Assembly (NCBI GenBank): GCA_002316015.1
Contig: DCCS01000038.1
Span: forward strand, 33,855-97,854
DNA length: 64,000 nt
Direction of reading: 5' to 3'
Source of the DNA: Prevotellaceae bacterium UBA1075
GTDB taxonomy: Bacteria; Bacteroidota; Bacteroidia; Bacteroidales; Bacteroidaceae
Shown: one piece after another, positions 52,757 through 62,100 of the stretch
Numbering within the stretch: the first letter of the stretch is position 1
How the letters are laid out: each line of letters begins with the position of its first letter
Program-made: the position numbers and the translations under genes
Notes under the pieces: generated by a model
Told to the model about the DNA's origin: nothing
What the model saw: the letters and a program-made list of their open reading frames with translations, nothing else
The model's database searches: none

Positions 52757-53371
52757 ATGAAGATATTCGGGATAGGAATGAACTACCTGGAGCACAATAA
52801 AGAGCTCCAAGACACGTTAATATATAAGGATCCGGTCGTTTTCACCAAGGCCGACTCGTCTCTGCTCACGGGAGGGAAGCCGTTTTTCGTCCCACATTAT
52901 ACACAGCAATGCGAGTACGAGACAGAGTTGGTGGTGCGCGTAAACCATCTGGGGAGAAGCATTCCCGAGCGGTTTGCCCACAGGTATTACGACGAGGTCA
53001 CAGTGGGCATTGACTTTACAGCCAGAGACCTGCAGTGCAAGTTGCGCAAGGCTGGTCTGCCCTGGGAACTCAGCAAGGGGTTCGACGGCAGTGCCGTGAT
53101 AGGCACATGGACACCTCTCGCAGGGGTTGGTGAGGTGCAGGACTTGCATTTTCATCTCGACATCAACGGGCACACGGTACAACGTGGGTATACGGGCGAC
53201 ATGTTGCACGGCGTGGACAAGATCATCAGTTACCTAAGCCAGTTCTTCATGCTCAAGACGGGTGACATCATCTTCACAGGCACTCCGGCAGGTGTGGGGG
53301 CAGTACATGTTGACGACCACCTGCAGGGATACCTTGAAGACAAGCTCCTGCTGGACTTCCATGTGAGATGA
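52757..53371 (+). CDS. Fumarylacetoacetate hydrolase family protein
   Basis: 204 aa, a single FAH-fold domain. Metal-site motifs: YETELVVRVNHLG and VGIDFTARDLQ, then KGFDGSAVIG and the C-terminal LKTGDIIFTGTPAGVG typical of acylpyruvase, oxaloacetate decarboxylase and HpcE-type enzymes. The substrate cannot be deduced from sequence; acylpyruvate hydrolysis or oxaloacetate tautomerase activity are possible. Start at MKIFGIGMNYLEHN, the family N-terminus. The gene runs into porU with a short gap, so they may share a transcript. Confidence 0.9.
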   Translation: MKIFGIGMNYLEHNKELQDTLIYKDPVVFTKADSSLLTGGKPFFVPHYTQQCEYETELVVRVNHLGRSIPERFAHRYYDEVTVGIDFTARDLQCKLRKAGLPWELSKGFDGSAVIGTWTPLAGVGEVQDLHFHLDINGHTVQRGYTGDMLHGVDKIISYLSQFFMLKTGDIIFTGTPAGVGAVHVDDHLQGYLEDKLLLDFHVR

Positions 53372-53527
53372 CCCTGCATGGGCGACATGCCTCCATGTCC
53401 GGAAGGCGTGACTGGAACGGGCTGGCGTGCTGCTGCCGGCAGAAACTTGGAACAGGGCGGGCATGATGGGATATTGCCGGTCGCGCCTCGGGAGGCAGAA
53501 GTTCCCCAACAGAAGAAACAAAGGAAA

Positions 53528-56500
53528 ATGAGAAGACACTTCAAAATTGCATGTCTGACACTCCTGGCAATGATGTCGGGAGTGGGCAGGGCAATGGCCG
53601 CCTTCCCGCATGGGGGAGGCAGGGATATCAGCACCGACTTTACCCGATTGGATTGGAACGAGTTGCGCATCGACTCGGTGCTGCCTCGCTATACCGAGGT
53701 CATTCCCCTGGAGTCCGATTACAGGAATTATGACTATGCGGTGTCGCTCGAATATCCCGAGTATGTGCCGCTCACACGGGACGAGTCGATGGTAGCGGAG
53801 CGCTTTGACTCTTTGGTGGATGACCACATCTCGGTGAGCACCTTTGTGGGCGTGCAGCGCAAAGTGGGCGTGCTGGATATCTCGTTCGTGCCCATCATAC
53901 GCAAGGGGGGCAAGTACTTGAAGCTCATATCCGCCCGCGTCACCATCACCCCCACGCCCAAGCCCGCCTCACGCCGCAAGTCCCAAACCACAGGCGGGTC
54001 AGGCACCCGCTATGCCGCCCATTCTGTGCTCAAGGATGGCCGCTGGGTGAAAATCAGTGTCACCGAGGATGGAGTCTATGCGCTTACCAGGGCGCGGTTG
54101 CGGCGCATGGGTTTTGCCGACCCCGACAAGGTTCGCCTCTATGGCTACGGCGGCTATCGCCAGAAAGAACTTATACAGGCCGATTCCGATTATGATGACC
54201 TGCAGGAGATTCCCCTCTACAGACAGGATGATGACACCTGGCTGTTTTGGGCAAACGGCCTGGTGTACTGGGACGGGAACACCCGTGTCTTCAACGAGTA
54301 TGCCACTCAGTCATGTTATTTCCTCACCGAGGGCGGAACTCCTGCCACGCTTGAGACACTCCCCACGGTGGCGGCCTCGCCCTCCAAAGGCCAAGTGAGT
54401 ACCTTCACGGGCCACACCCTGTACGAAAGGGACGAGTTCGCGTGGTTCTCGGGGGGGCGCAACCTGTATGACGGCACCAACTATGCCAGCGGCAACAGCC
54501 ACACCTACACCCTTTCCACTACCGACTCCGATGGTGACGAGCGGCTCACGGTGGCTTTTACAGCAGGCCATAAGAAACCGACACAGGTACAGGCCAGCGT
54601 GAACGGACACGATGTGGCGACTCTTTCCATGAGCGGGCTTTCCGAGTACACCTATGGCACCGGTGCGGCAGGAACTTATGATGTGGGTGCGCATTCCACG
54701 GGCAGCGTGTGGTCAGTGCGGCTCACCAGCACGGCAGGCCACGACGCACGGCTTGACTATCTGGCCCTGCATTACCGCCGTCGCATCAGTGTGCCTTCTT
54801 CTTCGGGCTATGTGGCCTTCTCGGCTCCTTCCGGCCAGCAGTCTCCATGCACGTTCACCATCAAGTGTGCCCCCGCCTCCACGAGGTTGCTGCGTGTCGA
54901 TGCCGCACGCAGTCGCGGTGCGCTGGTAGAACTTGTGGCGGCTGGTGACCAGACTGCCACGGCCACCGTGGACGCCCCCTCGGCTCGCTATGTGGCCTTT
55001 GACACCAGCCATTCCTTTCCCGAACCCGCTTATCAGGGCGAGGTGGCCAATCAGGATTTGCATGCCACCGACAGCCTCGACATGGTCATCATCGTCCCGT
55101 CCAGCGGCAAATTGCTGGGCGAGGCGCAGAGGCTGGCCGACGCGCATGCCAGGTACGACGGGCTGCGTGTGGGCGTGTTCCGTGCCGACCAGATTTACAA
55201 TGAGTTCTCCAGCGGGACTCCTGATGCCACCGCCTACCGCCGCTTCATGAAAATGCTTTACGACCGTGCCACAACCGATGCGCGGGCTCCACGCTACCTG
55301 CTTCTCATGGGCGACTGCGCGTGGGACAATCGCATGCTCTCCACCACATGGAAGTCCCATTCGGCCGATGACTATCTGCTTTGCTACGAGAGCGAGAACA
55401 GCTTCAGCGACACAAGGTGCTATGTGATGGAGGACTACTTTGGACTGCTTGATGACGGTGAGGGCGTGAGCCCCATCCTGGAGAAGACCGACCTGGGCGT
55501 GGGGCGCTTTCCCGTGACCACGCAGGCCGAAGCACGTGCGATGGTGGACAAGTGCATCGCTTTTATGAGCCGCTCCAACGCCGGGGCGTGGAAGAACCTC
55601 GTCTTTGTGCTCGGCGACGACGGTGACCAGAACAGCCACATGAGCAGTGCCGACGAGGTGGCCGAACAGGTGCGCCTGGGCTGTCCGGGAACCGAGGTGC
55701 ATAAGGTGTATTGGGATGCCTATCAGCGCGTGAGCACCATCAAGAGCAACACCTATCCCGAAATTACCAGCCTGCTGCGCCGCCAGATGGGGGAGGGGGC
55801 TCTGGTCATGAACTACACCGGCCATGCTGCCACTTACTGCCTCAGCCACGAGTTCGTGCTCCAGACCGAGGATTTCTCCAGTGCGCGGGGCCAGAACTTG
55901 CCCCTGTGGGTCACAGCGGCGTGCGACGTGATGCCCTTTGACGGGCAGACCGCCAACATCGGCGAGCAGGCCGTGCTCAATGCCCAGGGTGGGGCCCTGG
56001 CTTTCTATGGCACCACGCGCACGGTGTACTCCACGCAGAATTTGCTCATGAACAAGTATTTCATGAAATATCTCTTCTCCCGCGACAGCCAGGGCAATCC
56101 CTTGCGCGTGGGCGATGCCGTGCGCCTGGCCAAGATGAATATCGTCATGCAGGAGAGCTCCAGGAGCCAGTATCTCGAAAACAAACTGCATTATGCCTTG
56201 TTGGGCGACCCGGCCCTGGCTGTCACCCAGCCCTCGCTCAGGGTGGTGCTTGACAGCATTGCGGGTGTTCCGCTGGCTTCGGGAGCCTCTGTGCCTCTGC
56301 GTGCCGGTCAGCGCGTGAAATTGGCCGGGCATGTGCAGGATGCCGGGAACAATGAGGTGAGGGATTTCCAGGGTGTGCTCACCTCCCGCCTCTTCGACAG
56401 CCAGGTGACCGTCACCTGCCGCAACAATGCCGGAGCCAAGAGCCCTTTCACCTATAAGGACCGCACCTCGGTGCTCTTCGTGTCACAGGACAGCGTGCGC

Positions 56501-57328
56501 GGCGGACGCTTCTCCCTGGAGACGGTGATTCCCGTGGACATCAGTTACAGCAACGCCTCGGGACGTTTTGTGTTCTATGCCATCGACATGGGCACGCGCA
56601 GGGAGGCCAATGGCTATTGTGAGCAGTTCACCCTGGGCGGTGTGGATGGCGAACTGGATGCCGACACCATCGGGCCGGCCATCACAGCGTGGCTCAACGA
56701 CGAGGATTTCCAGGACGGCGACGTGGTCAACGCCACCCCCTACTTCGTGGCCCGGCTGGAGGACGCGAGCGGTGTGAATGTGAGTGGCACAGGTGTGGGG
56801 CACAACCTTTCCCTGGTGGTTGACGGGCGCGCCGACATGACCTATGACCTCAACGACCACTTCGCGCGCGAGTTTGGCGACTACACGCGCGGCTCGGTGG
56901 CTTTCACGCTCCCCGCGCTCGAGGCGGGCGAACACAACCTCACCTTCAGGGGCTGGGACGTGCTCAACAACATGAGCAGCACCACGCTCACGTTCCGTGT
57001 CAACCCCAGCCTGAAGCCCTCGCTGCTCAGCCTTACCGCCAGCCAGAACCCGGCGGTCACCGGCACTACCTTCCTGGTCTCCTATGACCTGCCGGGAAGC
57101 GAGTGCCAGTTTACCCTGGATGTCTATGATTTTGCGGGCCGATGCCTGTGGAGCACCACCCGGACGGGCAGCAGCCCCACCGGTCAGTACTCCATACCCT
57201 GGGATCTCTCCTCTGGCAGCGAAGGCCGTCTCCCCACAGGTGTCTATTTCTACCGCTGCAGGATGCGCAGCGGTGAGAGCGACTATGTGTCGAAGACACA
57301 AAAAATAGTGGTCATAAACAATAAATGA
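53528..57328 (+). CDS. porU: Type IX secretion system sortase PorU
   Basis: 1266 aa. Signal peptide MRRHFKIACLTLLAMMSGVGRAMA. A long N-terminal region with jelly-roll-like strands precedes a C25 (gingipain-like) peptidase domain in the middle. Its catalytic pair is His766 in NYTGHAATYCLSHE and Cys799 in VTAACDVMPFD. The C-terminal beta domain is FlgD-like (FTLDVYDFAGRCLWSTTRTG..LPTGVYFYRC). PorU is the outer-membrane sortase that removes the CTD of T9SS cargo and attaches it to A-LPS. I start at the Met before the signal peptide; upstream open frame to 53378 has no signal. porV follows immediately. Confidence 0.95.
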   Translation: MRRHFKIACLTLLAMMSGVGRAMAAFPHGGGRDISTDFTRLDWNELRIDSVLPRYTEVIPLESDYRNYDYAVSLEYPEYVPLTRDESMVAERFDSLVDDHISVSTFVGVQRKVGVLDISFVPIIRKGGKYLKLISARVTITPTPKPASRRKSQTTGGSGTRYAAHSVLKDGRWVKISVTEDGVYALTRARLRRMGFADPDKVRLYGYGGYRQKELIQADSDYDDLQEIPLYRQDDDTWLFWANGLVYWDGNTRVFNEYATQSCYFLTEGGTPATLETLPTVAASPSKGQVSTFTGHTLYERDEFAWFSGGRNLYDGTNYASGNSHTYTLSTTDSDGDERLTVAFTAGHKKPTQVQASVNGHDVATLSMSGLSEYTYGTGAAGTYDVGAHSTGSVWSVRLTSTAGHDARLDYLALHYRRRISVPSSSGYVAFSAPSGQQSPCTFTIKCAPASTRLLRVDAARSRGALVELVAAGDQTATATVDAPSARYVAFDTSHSFPEPAYQGEVANQDLHATDSLDMVIIVPSSGKLLGEAQRLADAHARYDGLRVGVFRADQIYNEFSSGTPDATAYRRFMKMLYDRATTDARAPRYLLLMGDCAWDNRMLSTTWKSHSADDYLLCYESENSFSDTRCYVMEDYFGLLDDGEGVSPILEKTDLGVGRFPVTTQAEARAMVDKCIAFMSRSNAGAWKNLVFVLGDDGDQNSHMSSADEVAEQVRLGCPGTEVHKVYWDAYQRVSTIKSNTYPEITSLLRRQMGEGALVMNYTGHAATYCLSHEFVLQTEDFSSARGQNLPLWVTAACDVMPFDGQTANIGEQAVLNAQGGALAFYGTTRTVYSTQNLLMNKYFMKYLFSRDSQGNPLRVGDAVRLAKMNIVMQESSRSQYLENKLHYALLGDPALAVTQPSLRVVLDSIAGVPLASGASVPLRAGQRVKLAGHVQDAGNNEVRDFQGVLTSRLFDSQVTVTCRNNAGAKSPFTYKDRTSVLFVSQDSVRGGRFSLETVIPVDISYSNASGRFVFYAIDMGTRREANGYCEQFTLGGVDGELDADTIGPAITAWLNDEDFQDGDVVNATPYFVARLEDASGVNVSGTGVGHNLSLVVDGRADMTYDLNDHFAREFGDYTRGSVAFTLPALEAGEHNLTFRGWDVLNNMSSTTLTFRVNPSLKPSLLSLTASQNPAVTGTTFLVSYDLPGSECQFTLDVYDFAGRCLWSTTRTGSSPTGQYSIPWDLSSGSEGRLPTGVYFYRCRMRSGESDYVSKTQKIVVINNK

Positions 57329-57354
57329 CCCCTTTGCGCGGTTTATATAAGTGT

Positions 57355-58551
57355 ATGAAGTTGAAGTTTCCATATAGGACATGCGTGCTGTGGCTGTGTG
57401 CGGCGGTGGCTCTTCCCGTCCTCTCCGATGACGGGGACAGTTACAAGAACAACATGTTCAACCCCGTGCGCACCAGTGTCACCTCCCTCTCCATCGCTCC
57501 CGATGCCCGTGCGGGTGCTTTGGGCGATGTGGGCGCGGCCACCGAGGCAGACGTGAACGCGCAGTACTGGAACCCGGCCAAGTACCCCTTCAACATCGCC
57601 CGTGCTGGGGTGGGGGTGAGTTACACGCCCTGGCTGCGCAAGTTGGTCAACGACATCAACCTGGCCAACCTCGCCGGCTTCTACCGCATAGGCGACTACT
57701 CGGCCGTGAGTGCCTCTCTGCGCTTCTTCAGTCTGGGCGAGGTGTTCCTCAGCGACATGGACGACATGACCATCAACCCCTATGAGTTCGCTGTTGATGC
57801 CGGCTACAGCCGTATGCTCAGCGAGCGGTTCTCGATGGCTGTAAACATGCGCTTCATCTTCTCCGACATAAGATATGACTACACGGCCGAGAGCAAACCG
57901 GGAAAGGCTTTCGCCGCCGACATTGCCCTCTACCGCCTGGGTTATTTCATGATGGGTAGCCGCGAGTGCAGTTTCGGCTGGGGGCTGAACATCAACAACA
58001 TTGGCAGCAAGATATCCTATGGCGGTGACGACAACTCGGAGTTCATTCCCACCAACCTGCGCCTGGGCATGAACATGACCGTCCCCTTCAACGAGTACAA
58101 CAAGTTCAGCGTGGCCGTGGATGCCAACAAGCTCCTGGTGCCCACCTATCCCAAGCAGGACACCGAGCATGGAGAGAGCGAGACCGACTACGACGACCGC
58201 GTGCAGAAGGAATATTACGACGTGTCGCCCATCGCGGGTATCTTCAAGAGTTTCCACGATGCCCCCAACGGGTTCAAGGAGGAGATGCAGGAGATACAGT
58301 GGAGCCTGGGATGCGAATATACTTACAATGACCGCTTCATGCTGCGTGGCGGCTATCATCACGAGGCTGCCAACAAGGGCAACCGCAAGTATTTCACCGT
58401 GGGTGCGGGTTTCCACATGAGCGTGTTCACGGTAGATGCCGCGTATGTGTTCAGCACCAGCCAGACCAACCCCCTTGACCAGACCATGCGCTTCTCGCTG
58501 GGCTTTGACCTCGACGGGATGAAAGACCTCTTTGGCAAGCGCAGGCGTTAG
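57355..58551 (+). CDS. porV: Type IX secretion outer membrane protein PorV
   Basis: 398 aa. A signal peptide (MKLKFPYRTCVLWLCAAVALPVLS) precedes an outer-membrane beta-barrel of the FadL-like PorV/LptO family: SLSIAPDARAGALGDVGAATEADVNAQYWNPAKYPF, and late LGCEYTYNDRFMLRGGYHHEAANKGNRKYFTVGAGF. PorV collects cargo from the translocon and delivers it to PorU. An alternative start at 57325 overlaps the porU stop codon (ATGA) and would add ten residues before the signal peptide; I prefer 57355. Adjacent to porU as in other T9SS species. Confidence 0.95.
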   Translation: MKLKFPYRTCVLWLCAAVALPVLSDDGDSYKNNMFNPVRTSVTSLSIAPDARAGALGDVGAATEADVNAQYWNPAKYPFNIARAGVGVSYTPWLRKLVNDINLANLAGFYRIGDYSAVSASLRFFSLGEVFLSDMDDMTINPYEFAVDAGYSRMLSERFSMAVNMRFIFSDIRYDYTAESKPGKAFAADIALYRLGYFMMGSRECSFGWGLNINNIGSKISYGGDDNSEFIPTNLRLGMNMTVPFNEYNKFSVAVDANKLLVPTYPKQDTEHGESETDYDDRVQKEYYDVSPIAGIFKSFHDAPNGFKEEMQEIQWSLGCEYTYNDRFMLRGGYHHEAANKGNRKYFTVGAGFHMSVFTVDAAYVFSTSQTNPLDQTMRFSLGFDLDGMKDLFGKRRR

Positions 58552-58697
58552 GCAGGCGGAAGCCAGACAGGCAGTAAAACTCCTTATATTATACTACGCG
58601 CACGCGCGCGGTGTGATCTTCCGCCTCTGCCATGCAAGTGCAGCGAAGGATGGATGATGCTGTGCCATTCGCCTGGGCTGGGCTGGATGGTCAAACG

Positions 58698-58780
58698 CAT
58701 GCCGCCACGTTGGCTATCGCAGCCGCATGCGTTGGCCGATGCAGCCGCATGCGTTGGTCAATGCATGGGCATGCGTGTTA
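58698..58780. repeat. 22-bp tandem repeat array (family A)
   Basis: Two well-conserved units at 58720-58741 and 58742-58763, flanked by degenerate ones at 58698 and 58764. Each contains CAGCCGCATGCGTTGG. The unit is 20/22 identical to the reverse complement of the 21033 array unit. Confidence 0.85.
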
Positions 58781-58859
58781 CAGGACGCGTGATTGGCGCG
58801 CATGTCGTGCCTTTTTGCAAAAATACGGGCGGGGACATCCGGCGTGTGCCACAAACCCG

Positions 58860-58867
58860 TAACTTTG
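58860..58867 (+). promoter_or_regulatory. -7 box (TAACTTTG) for the MATE transporter
   Basis: Exact match followed by C; gives a leader of about 67 nt to the ATG at 58942. Confidence 0.62.
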
Positions 58868-58941
58868 CACCCGGAAAGCGAAAAGCCCCGCATGACGTGC
58901 GCTCGTGCCGGGGCGTGGCACTTGACAGCGACAGGACAGTT

Positions 58942-60345
58942 ATGACGAAAGATATGACCGTGGGGCGGCCTGCCCCTCTGATTCTTGCCTTTGCGCTGCC
59001 CCTGCTCGGTGGCAACCTCCTGCAGCAGTTCTATTCCCTGGTCGACGCCGCCATCGTGGGACAGTTCCTGGGCACCACCGCCCTTGCGGGCGTGGGGGCC
59101 AGCAGTTCGGTGCTGTTCCTCATCCTGGGGTTCTGCACGGGGCTGGCCGGCGGTATGGGCATACCCGTGGCACAGAGTTTCGGGGCACGCGAGTATGGGC
59201 GCATGCGCTCCTATGTGTATAACGCCCTGCTGCTCTCGGCGGGCGTGTCGGTCGTGCTCACCATTGGCAGCGCGCTGCTGTGCCGCTCCATCCTTGGGTG
59301 GATGCAGACTCCCCGGGCAATCATGCCCGATGCCTATGCCTATCTGCTCTGCACCTTCCTGAGCATCCCCGTCATGCTGCTGCTCAACGTGCTGCTCAGC
59401 GTGCTGCGCGCCCTGGGTGACAGCCGCACCCCCTTCTACATCCTGCTCTCCACCTCGGTGCTCAACGTGGGCGGCGACCTGGTGGCCATCCTGCTGCTGG
59501 GCTGGGGCGTGGCCGGGGCGGCCATAGCCACGGCTCTCTCCATGGCGGTGGGGTGTGCCATAGCTGTCCGCAGCCTGTCCAGGGTGGATGTGCTGGAGGG
59601 CTTCATGCGCAGCGTGCCCAACGTGAGGCACATGGACACCCTGCTGGGCAGCGGCATCCCCATGGGGCTGCAGTTCAGCATCACTGCCATAGGAAGCATC
59701 ATGCTGCAGAGTGCCAACAACGGGTTGGGCACCGTGTGCGTGGCAGCCTTCACCACCGCCATGCGCATCAAGGCCTGCTTCATCTGCGTGCTTGAGAACC
59801 TGGGCGTGGCCCTGGCCACCTACTGCGGCCAGAACCGTGGCGCGGCCCGCGTGGCGGAGACGGCCGCGCAGGCCGTCCACTACCTCGACCGCATACGCCA
59901 CGGCATCCTCTCCTCGCTGGGCATGATGCTCGTTTATTGCGTCTTCTGCGTGGCCGTGCTGTGGCCGTTCTCCTGGGACATCACCGCCTGTTTCGTGGGC
60001 TATGGCGAGACCGACATCCTGGCGCACAGCCAGCATTTCATGCGTGTCACCTCGCTCTGCTATCCCGTGCTTGGCGTGCTGGTGGTGTTCCGCTACTCGC
60101 TCCAGAGCATAGGCTTCACCAAGGTGGCCATGCTCAGCGGTGTGAACGAGCTGCTTGCGCGCATGCTCGTGAGCGTGTACCTGGTGCCCGCCTTTGGCTT
60201 TGCGGGCGTGTGCTGGGGCGACCCTTCCGCCTGGCTCTCCGCCGACCTCTTCCTGGTGCCCACCTTTGTGCTGACCCTGCGTGGCATGCGCCGCAAGGTG
60301 CTGGCGGGGCTGCCCCGCACACAGGGCGCAAAACGGGAGCCGTAA
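58942..60345 (+). CDS. MATE-family multidrug/metabolite efflux transporter
   Basis: 467 aa, about 12 membrane helices in two halves. Features: N-terminal LAFALPLLGGNLLQQFYSLVDAAIVGQFLGTTALAGVGASSSV, and the second half starting near GSGIPMGLQFSITAIGSIMLQSANNGLG. These proteins export drugs, cationic dyes or metabolites using sodium or proton gradients; the actual substrate is unknown. The start MTKDMTVGRPAPLI follows the -7 box; the frame is open upstream to 58654 but runs through the tandem array. Confidence 0.94.
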   Translation: MTKDMTVGRPAPLILAFALPLLGGNLLQQFYSLVDAAIVGQFLGTTALAGVGASSSVLFLILGFCTGLAGGMGIPVAQSFGAREYGRMRSYVYNALLLSAGVSVVLTIGSALLCRSILGWMQTPRAIMPDAYAYLLCTFLSIPVMLLLNVLLSVLRALGDSRTPFYILLSTSVLNVGGDLVAILLLGWGVAGAAIATALSMAVGCAIAVRSLSRVDVLEGFMRSVPNVRHMDTLLGSGIPMGLQFSITAIGSIMLQSANNGLGTVCVAAFTTAMRIKACFICVLENLGVALATYCGQNRGAARVAETAAQAVHYLDRIRHGILSSLGMMLVYCVFCVAVLWPFSWDITACFVGYGETDILAHSQHFMRVTSLCYPVLGVLVVFRYSLQSIGFTKVAMLSGVNELLARMLVSVYLVPAFGFAGVCWGDPSAWLSADLFLVPTFVLTLRGMRRKVLAGLPRTQGAKREP

Positions 60346-60399
60346 GCGGGAGAAATGACTGGCGTGGGGTAGGGAAACCATGCGTGCCATCTCATAAAA

Positions 60400-60426
60400 C
60401 TGCACAAAACGGACACGTTTGTGCAG
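60400..60426 (+). terminator. Hairpin after the MATE gene
   Basis: CTGCACAAA (60400-60408) pairs perfectly with TTTGTGCAG (60418-60426). A T-run follows only after TGTGCGGTAAC, so terminator function is uncertain. Confidence 0.5.
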
Positions 60427-60477
60427 TGTGCGGTAACTTTTTGGCTCTAATAGTTGCGTGGTTGGGTAATTTGTATT

Positions 60478-60484
60478 TACTTTG
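60478..60484 (+). promoter_or_regulatory. Possible -7 element (TACTTTG) for acpP
   Basis: One base shorter than TAnnTTTG; a TTG at 60454-60456 is at suitable -33 spacing. Leader about 47 nt to acpP. Confidence 0.4.
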
Positions 60485-60537
60485 CAAGCCGAAACGAGAG
60501 ACAGGATAATTTATTCATTAACAAAAAAGATACTTTC

Positions 60538-60783
60538 ATGTCTGAATCTGAAATTGAAGCAAAAGTAAAAGAGATTATTGTGGACAAGTTGGGCGTTGAC
60601 GCTGCCGATGTGACCCCGGAGGCATCCTTCACCAATGACCTCGGTGCTGACTCTCTGGACACTGTGGAGCTCATCATGGAGTTTGAGAAGGCATTCGATA
60701 TCAACATCCCCGACGACAAGGCAGAGCACATCTCTACCGTGGCCGACGCTATCGCATACATCGAGGAGAACCAGGGAAAGTAA
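60538..60783 (+). CDS. acpP: Acyl carrier protein
   Basis: 81 aa. It carries growing acyl chains on a 4'-phosphopantetheine attached to Ser39 in the DSLDTVEL motif. The small acidic four-helix fold is clear. I start at [10 protein letters not shown]; an upstream in-frame ATG at 60454 precedes the likely promoter. fabF follows 39 nt downstream. Confidence 0.97.
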   Translation: MSESEIEAKVKEIIVDKLGVDAADVTPEASFTNDLGADSLDTVELIMEFEKAFDINIPDDKAEHISTVADAIAYIEENQGK

Positions 60784-60822
60784 TCCCCTTGTTTCCCCGC
60801 CCACTTAATTCCTTATATAATA

Positions 60823-62088
60823 ATGGAGTTGAAGAGAGTAGTAGTGACAGGCATCGGTGCTGTGAGCCCCCTGGGCAACTCGGCTGCCGAGACGTGGCGG
60901 AAGTTGCTTGATGGCGTGAGCGGTGCCGCGCCCATCACGCATTTCGACACCAGCCTGTTCAAGACGCAGTTTGCCTGCGAGCTCAAGGGATTCAAGGCCG
61001 AGGACTTCATTGACCGCAAGGAAGCCCGCAAGATGGATCCATACTGCCACTATGCCATGGCGGCGGCCGGCATGGCCATGGACGACTGTGCCGTCAACCT
61101 GGACTCGACAGACAAGAACCGCGTGGGTGTGGTGTTTGGTGTCGGTATCGGCGGGATGAAGACCTTCGAGGACGAGATTACCAACTATGCTTTGCATAAG
61201 GACACCCTCGGCCCCAAGTTCAGCCCCTTCTTTGTGCCTAAGATGATTGCCGACATCTGTGCCGGACAAATCAGCATCAAGTACGGGCTCCACGGCCCCA
61301 ATTACATCACCTCCAGCGCCTGCGCCTCTTCGAGCAACGCGCTGGCCGACGCGTTCAACCTCATCCGCCTGGGCAAGGCCGACATGATTGTGAGCGGCGG
61401 GTCTGAGGCTGCCATCATCCCCTGCGGGGTGGGCGGCTTCAACGCCATGCACGCCCTGAGCACGCGCAATGACGACCCCGCCGGTGCCAGCCGTCCCTTC
61501 AGCGCAAGCCGCGATGGTTTCGTCATGGGCGAGGGTGCGGCCTGCCTCATACTGGAGGAACTGGAGCACGCCAAGGCGCGCGGGGCGAAGATATACGCCG
61601 AGATGGCAGGCGCGGGAATGAGTGCCGATGCCTACCACATCACAGCTTCCCACCCCGAAGGGCTGGGAGCCAGGCTCGTGATGGAGAACGCGCTGGACGA
61701 CGCGGACATGAAGCCCGGTGACATCGACTACATCAACGTGCATGGAACGTCCACCCCAGTGGGCGACATCTCGGAGGTGAAGGCCATCCAGGCCGTTTTC
61801 GGAGCGCACGCCTATGAACTCAACATCAGCAGCACCAAGTCCATGACGGGTCATCTGCTCGGCGCGGCCGGCGCGCTGGAGGCAATGGTGAGTGTGCTTG
61901 CCGTGCAGGACGATGTGGTGCCTCCCACCATCAACCACGAGGAGGGAGACGATGACCCGGAAATCGACTACAAGTTGAATTTCACCTTCAACAAGGCACA
62001 GAAGCGCACCGTGCGTGCCGCCCTGAGCAACACGTTTGGCTTTGGTGGCCACAACGCCTGCGTCATCTTCAAGAAGTATGCCGAGTAA
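60823..62088 (+). CDS. fabF: 3-oxoacyl-ACP synthase II
   Basis: 421 aa. It elongates acyl-ACP with malonyl-ACP in fatty acid synthesis. The Cys-His-His triad is Cys167 (SSACASSSNAL), His307 (NVHGTSTPVGD) and His344 (TKSMTGHLLGAAG); VVVTGIGAVSPLGN is at the start and NTFGFGGHNA near the end. The acpP-fabF-rnc order is a conserved Bacteroidota arrangement. Confidence 0.98.
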   Translation: MELKRVVVTGIGAVSPLGNSAAETWRKLLDGVSGAAPITHFDTSLFKTQFACELKGFKAEDFIDRKEARKMDPYCHYAMAAAGMAMDDCAVNLDSTDKNRVGVVFGVGIGGMKTFEDEITNYALHKDTLGPKFSPFFVPKMIADICAGQISIKYGLHGPNYITSSACASSSNALADAFNLIRLGKADMIVSGGSEAAIIPCGVGGFNAMHALSTRNDDPAGASRPFSASRDGFVMGEGAACLILEELEHAKARGAKIYAEMAGAGMSADAYHITASHPEGLGARLVMENALDDADMKPGDIDYINVHGTSTPVGDISEVKAIQAVFGAHAYELNISSTKSMTGHLLGAAGALEAMVSVLAVQDDVVPPTINHEEGDDDPEIDYKLNFTFNKAQKRTVRAALSNTFGFGGHNACVIFKKYAE

Positions 62089-62100
62089 CACGCTTGCGTA

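Larger units (their letters stand above)
58552..58941. other. 390-nt region between porV and the MATE gene
   Basis: It holds a long-loop inverted repeat (GCGGAAG around 58556-58562 with CTTCCGC at 58618-58624, extended by GGCAG/CTGCC), a CGCG-rich stretch at 58598-58610, a 22-bp tandem array (58698-58780) and a TAACTTTG box at 58860-58867. No gene seen. Confidence 0.7.
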
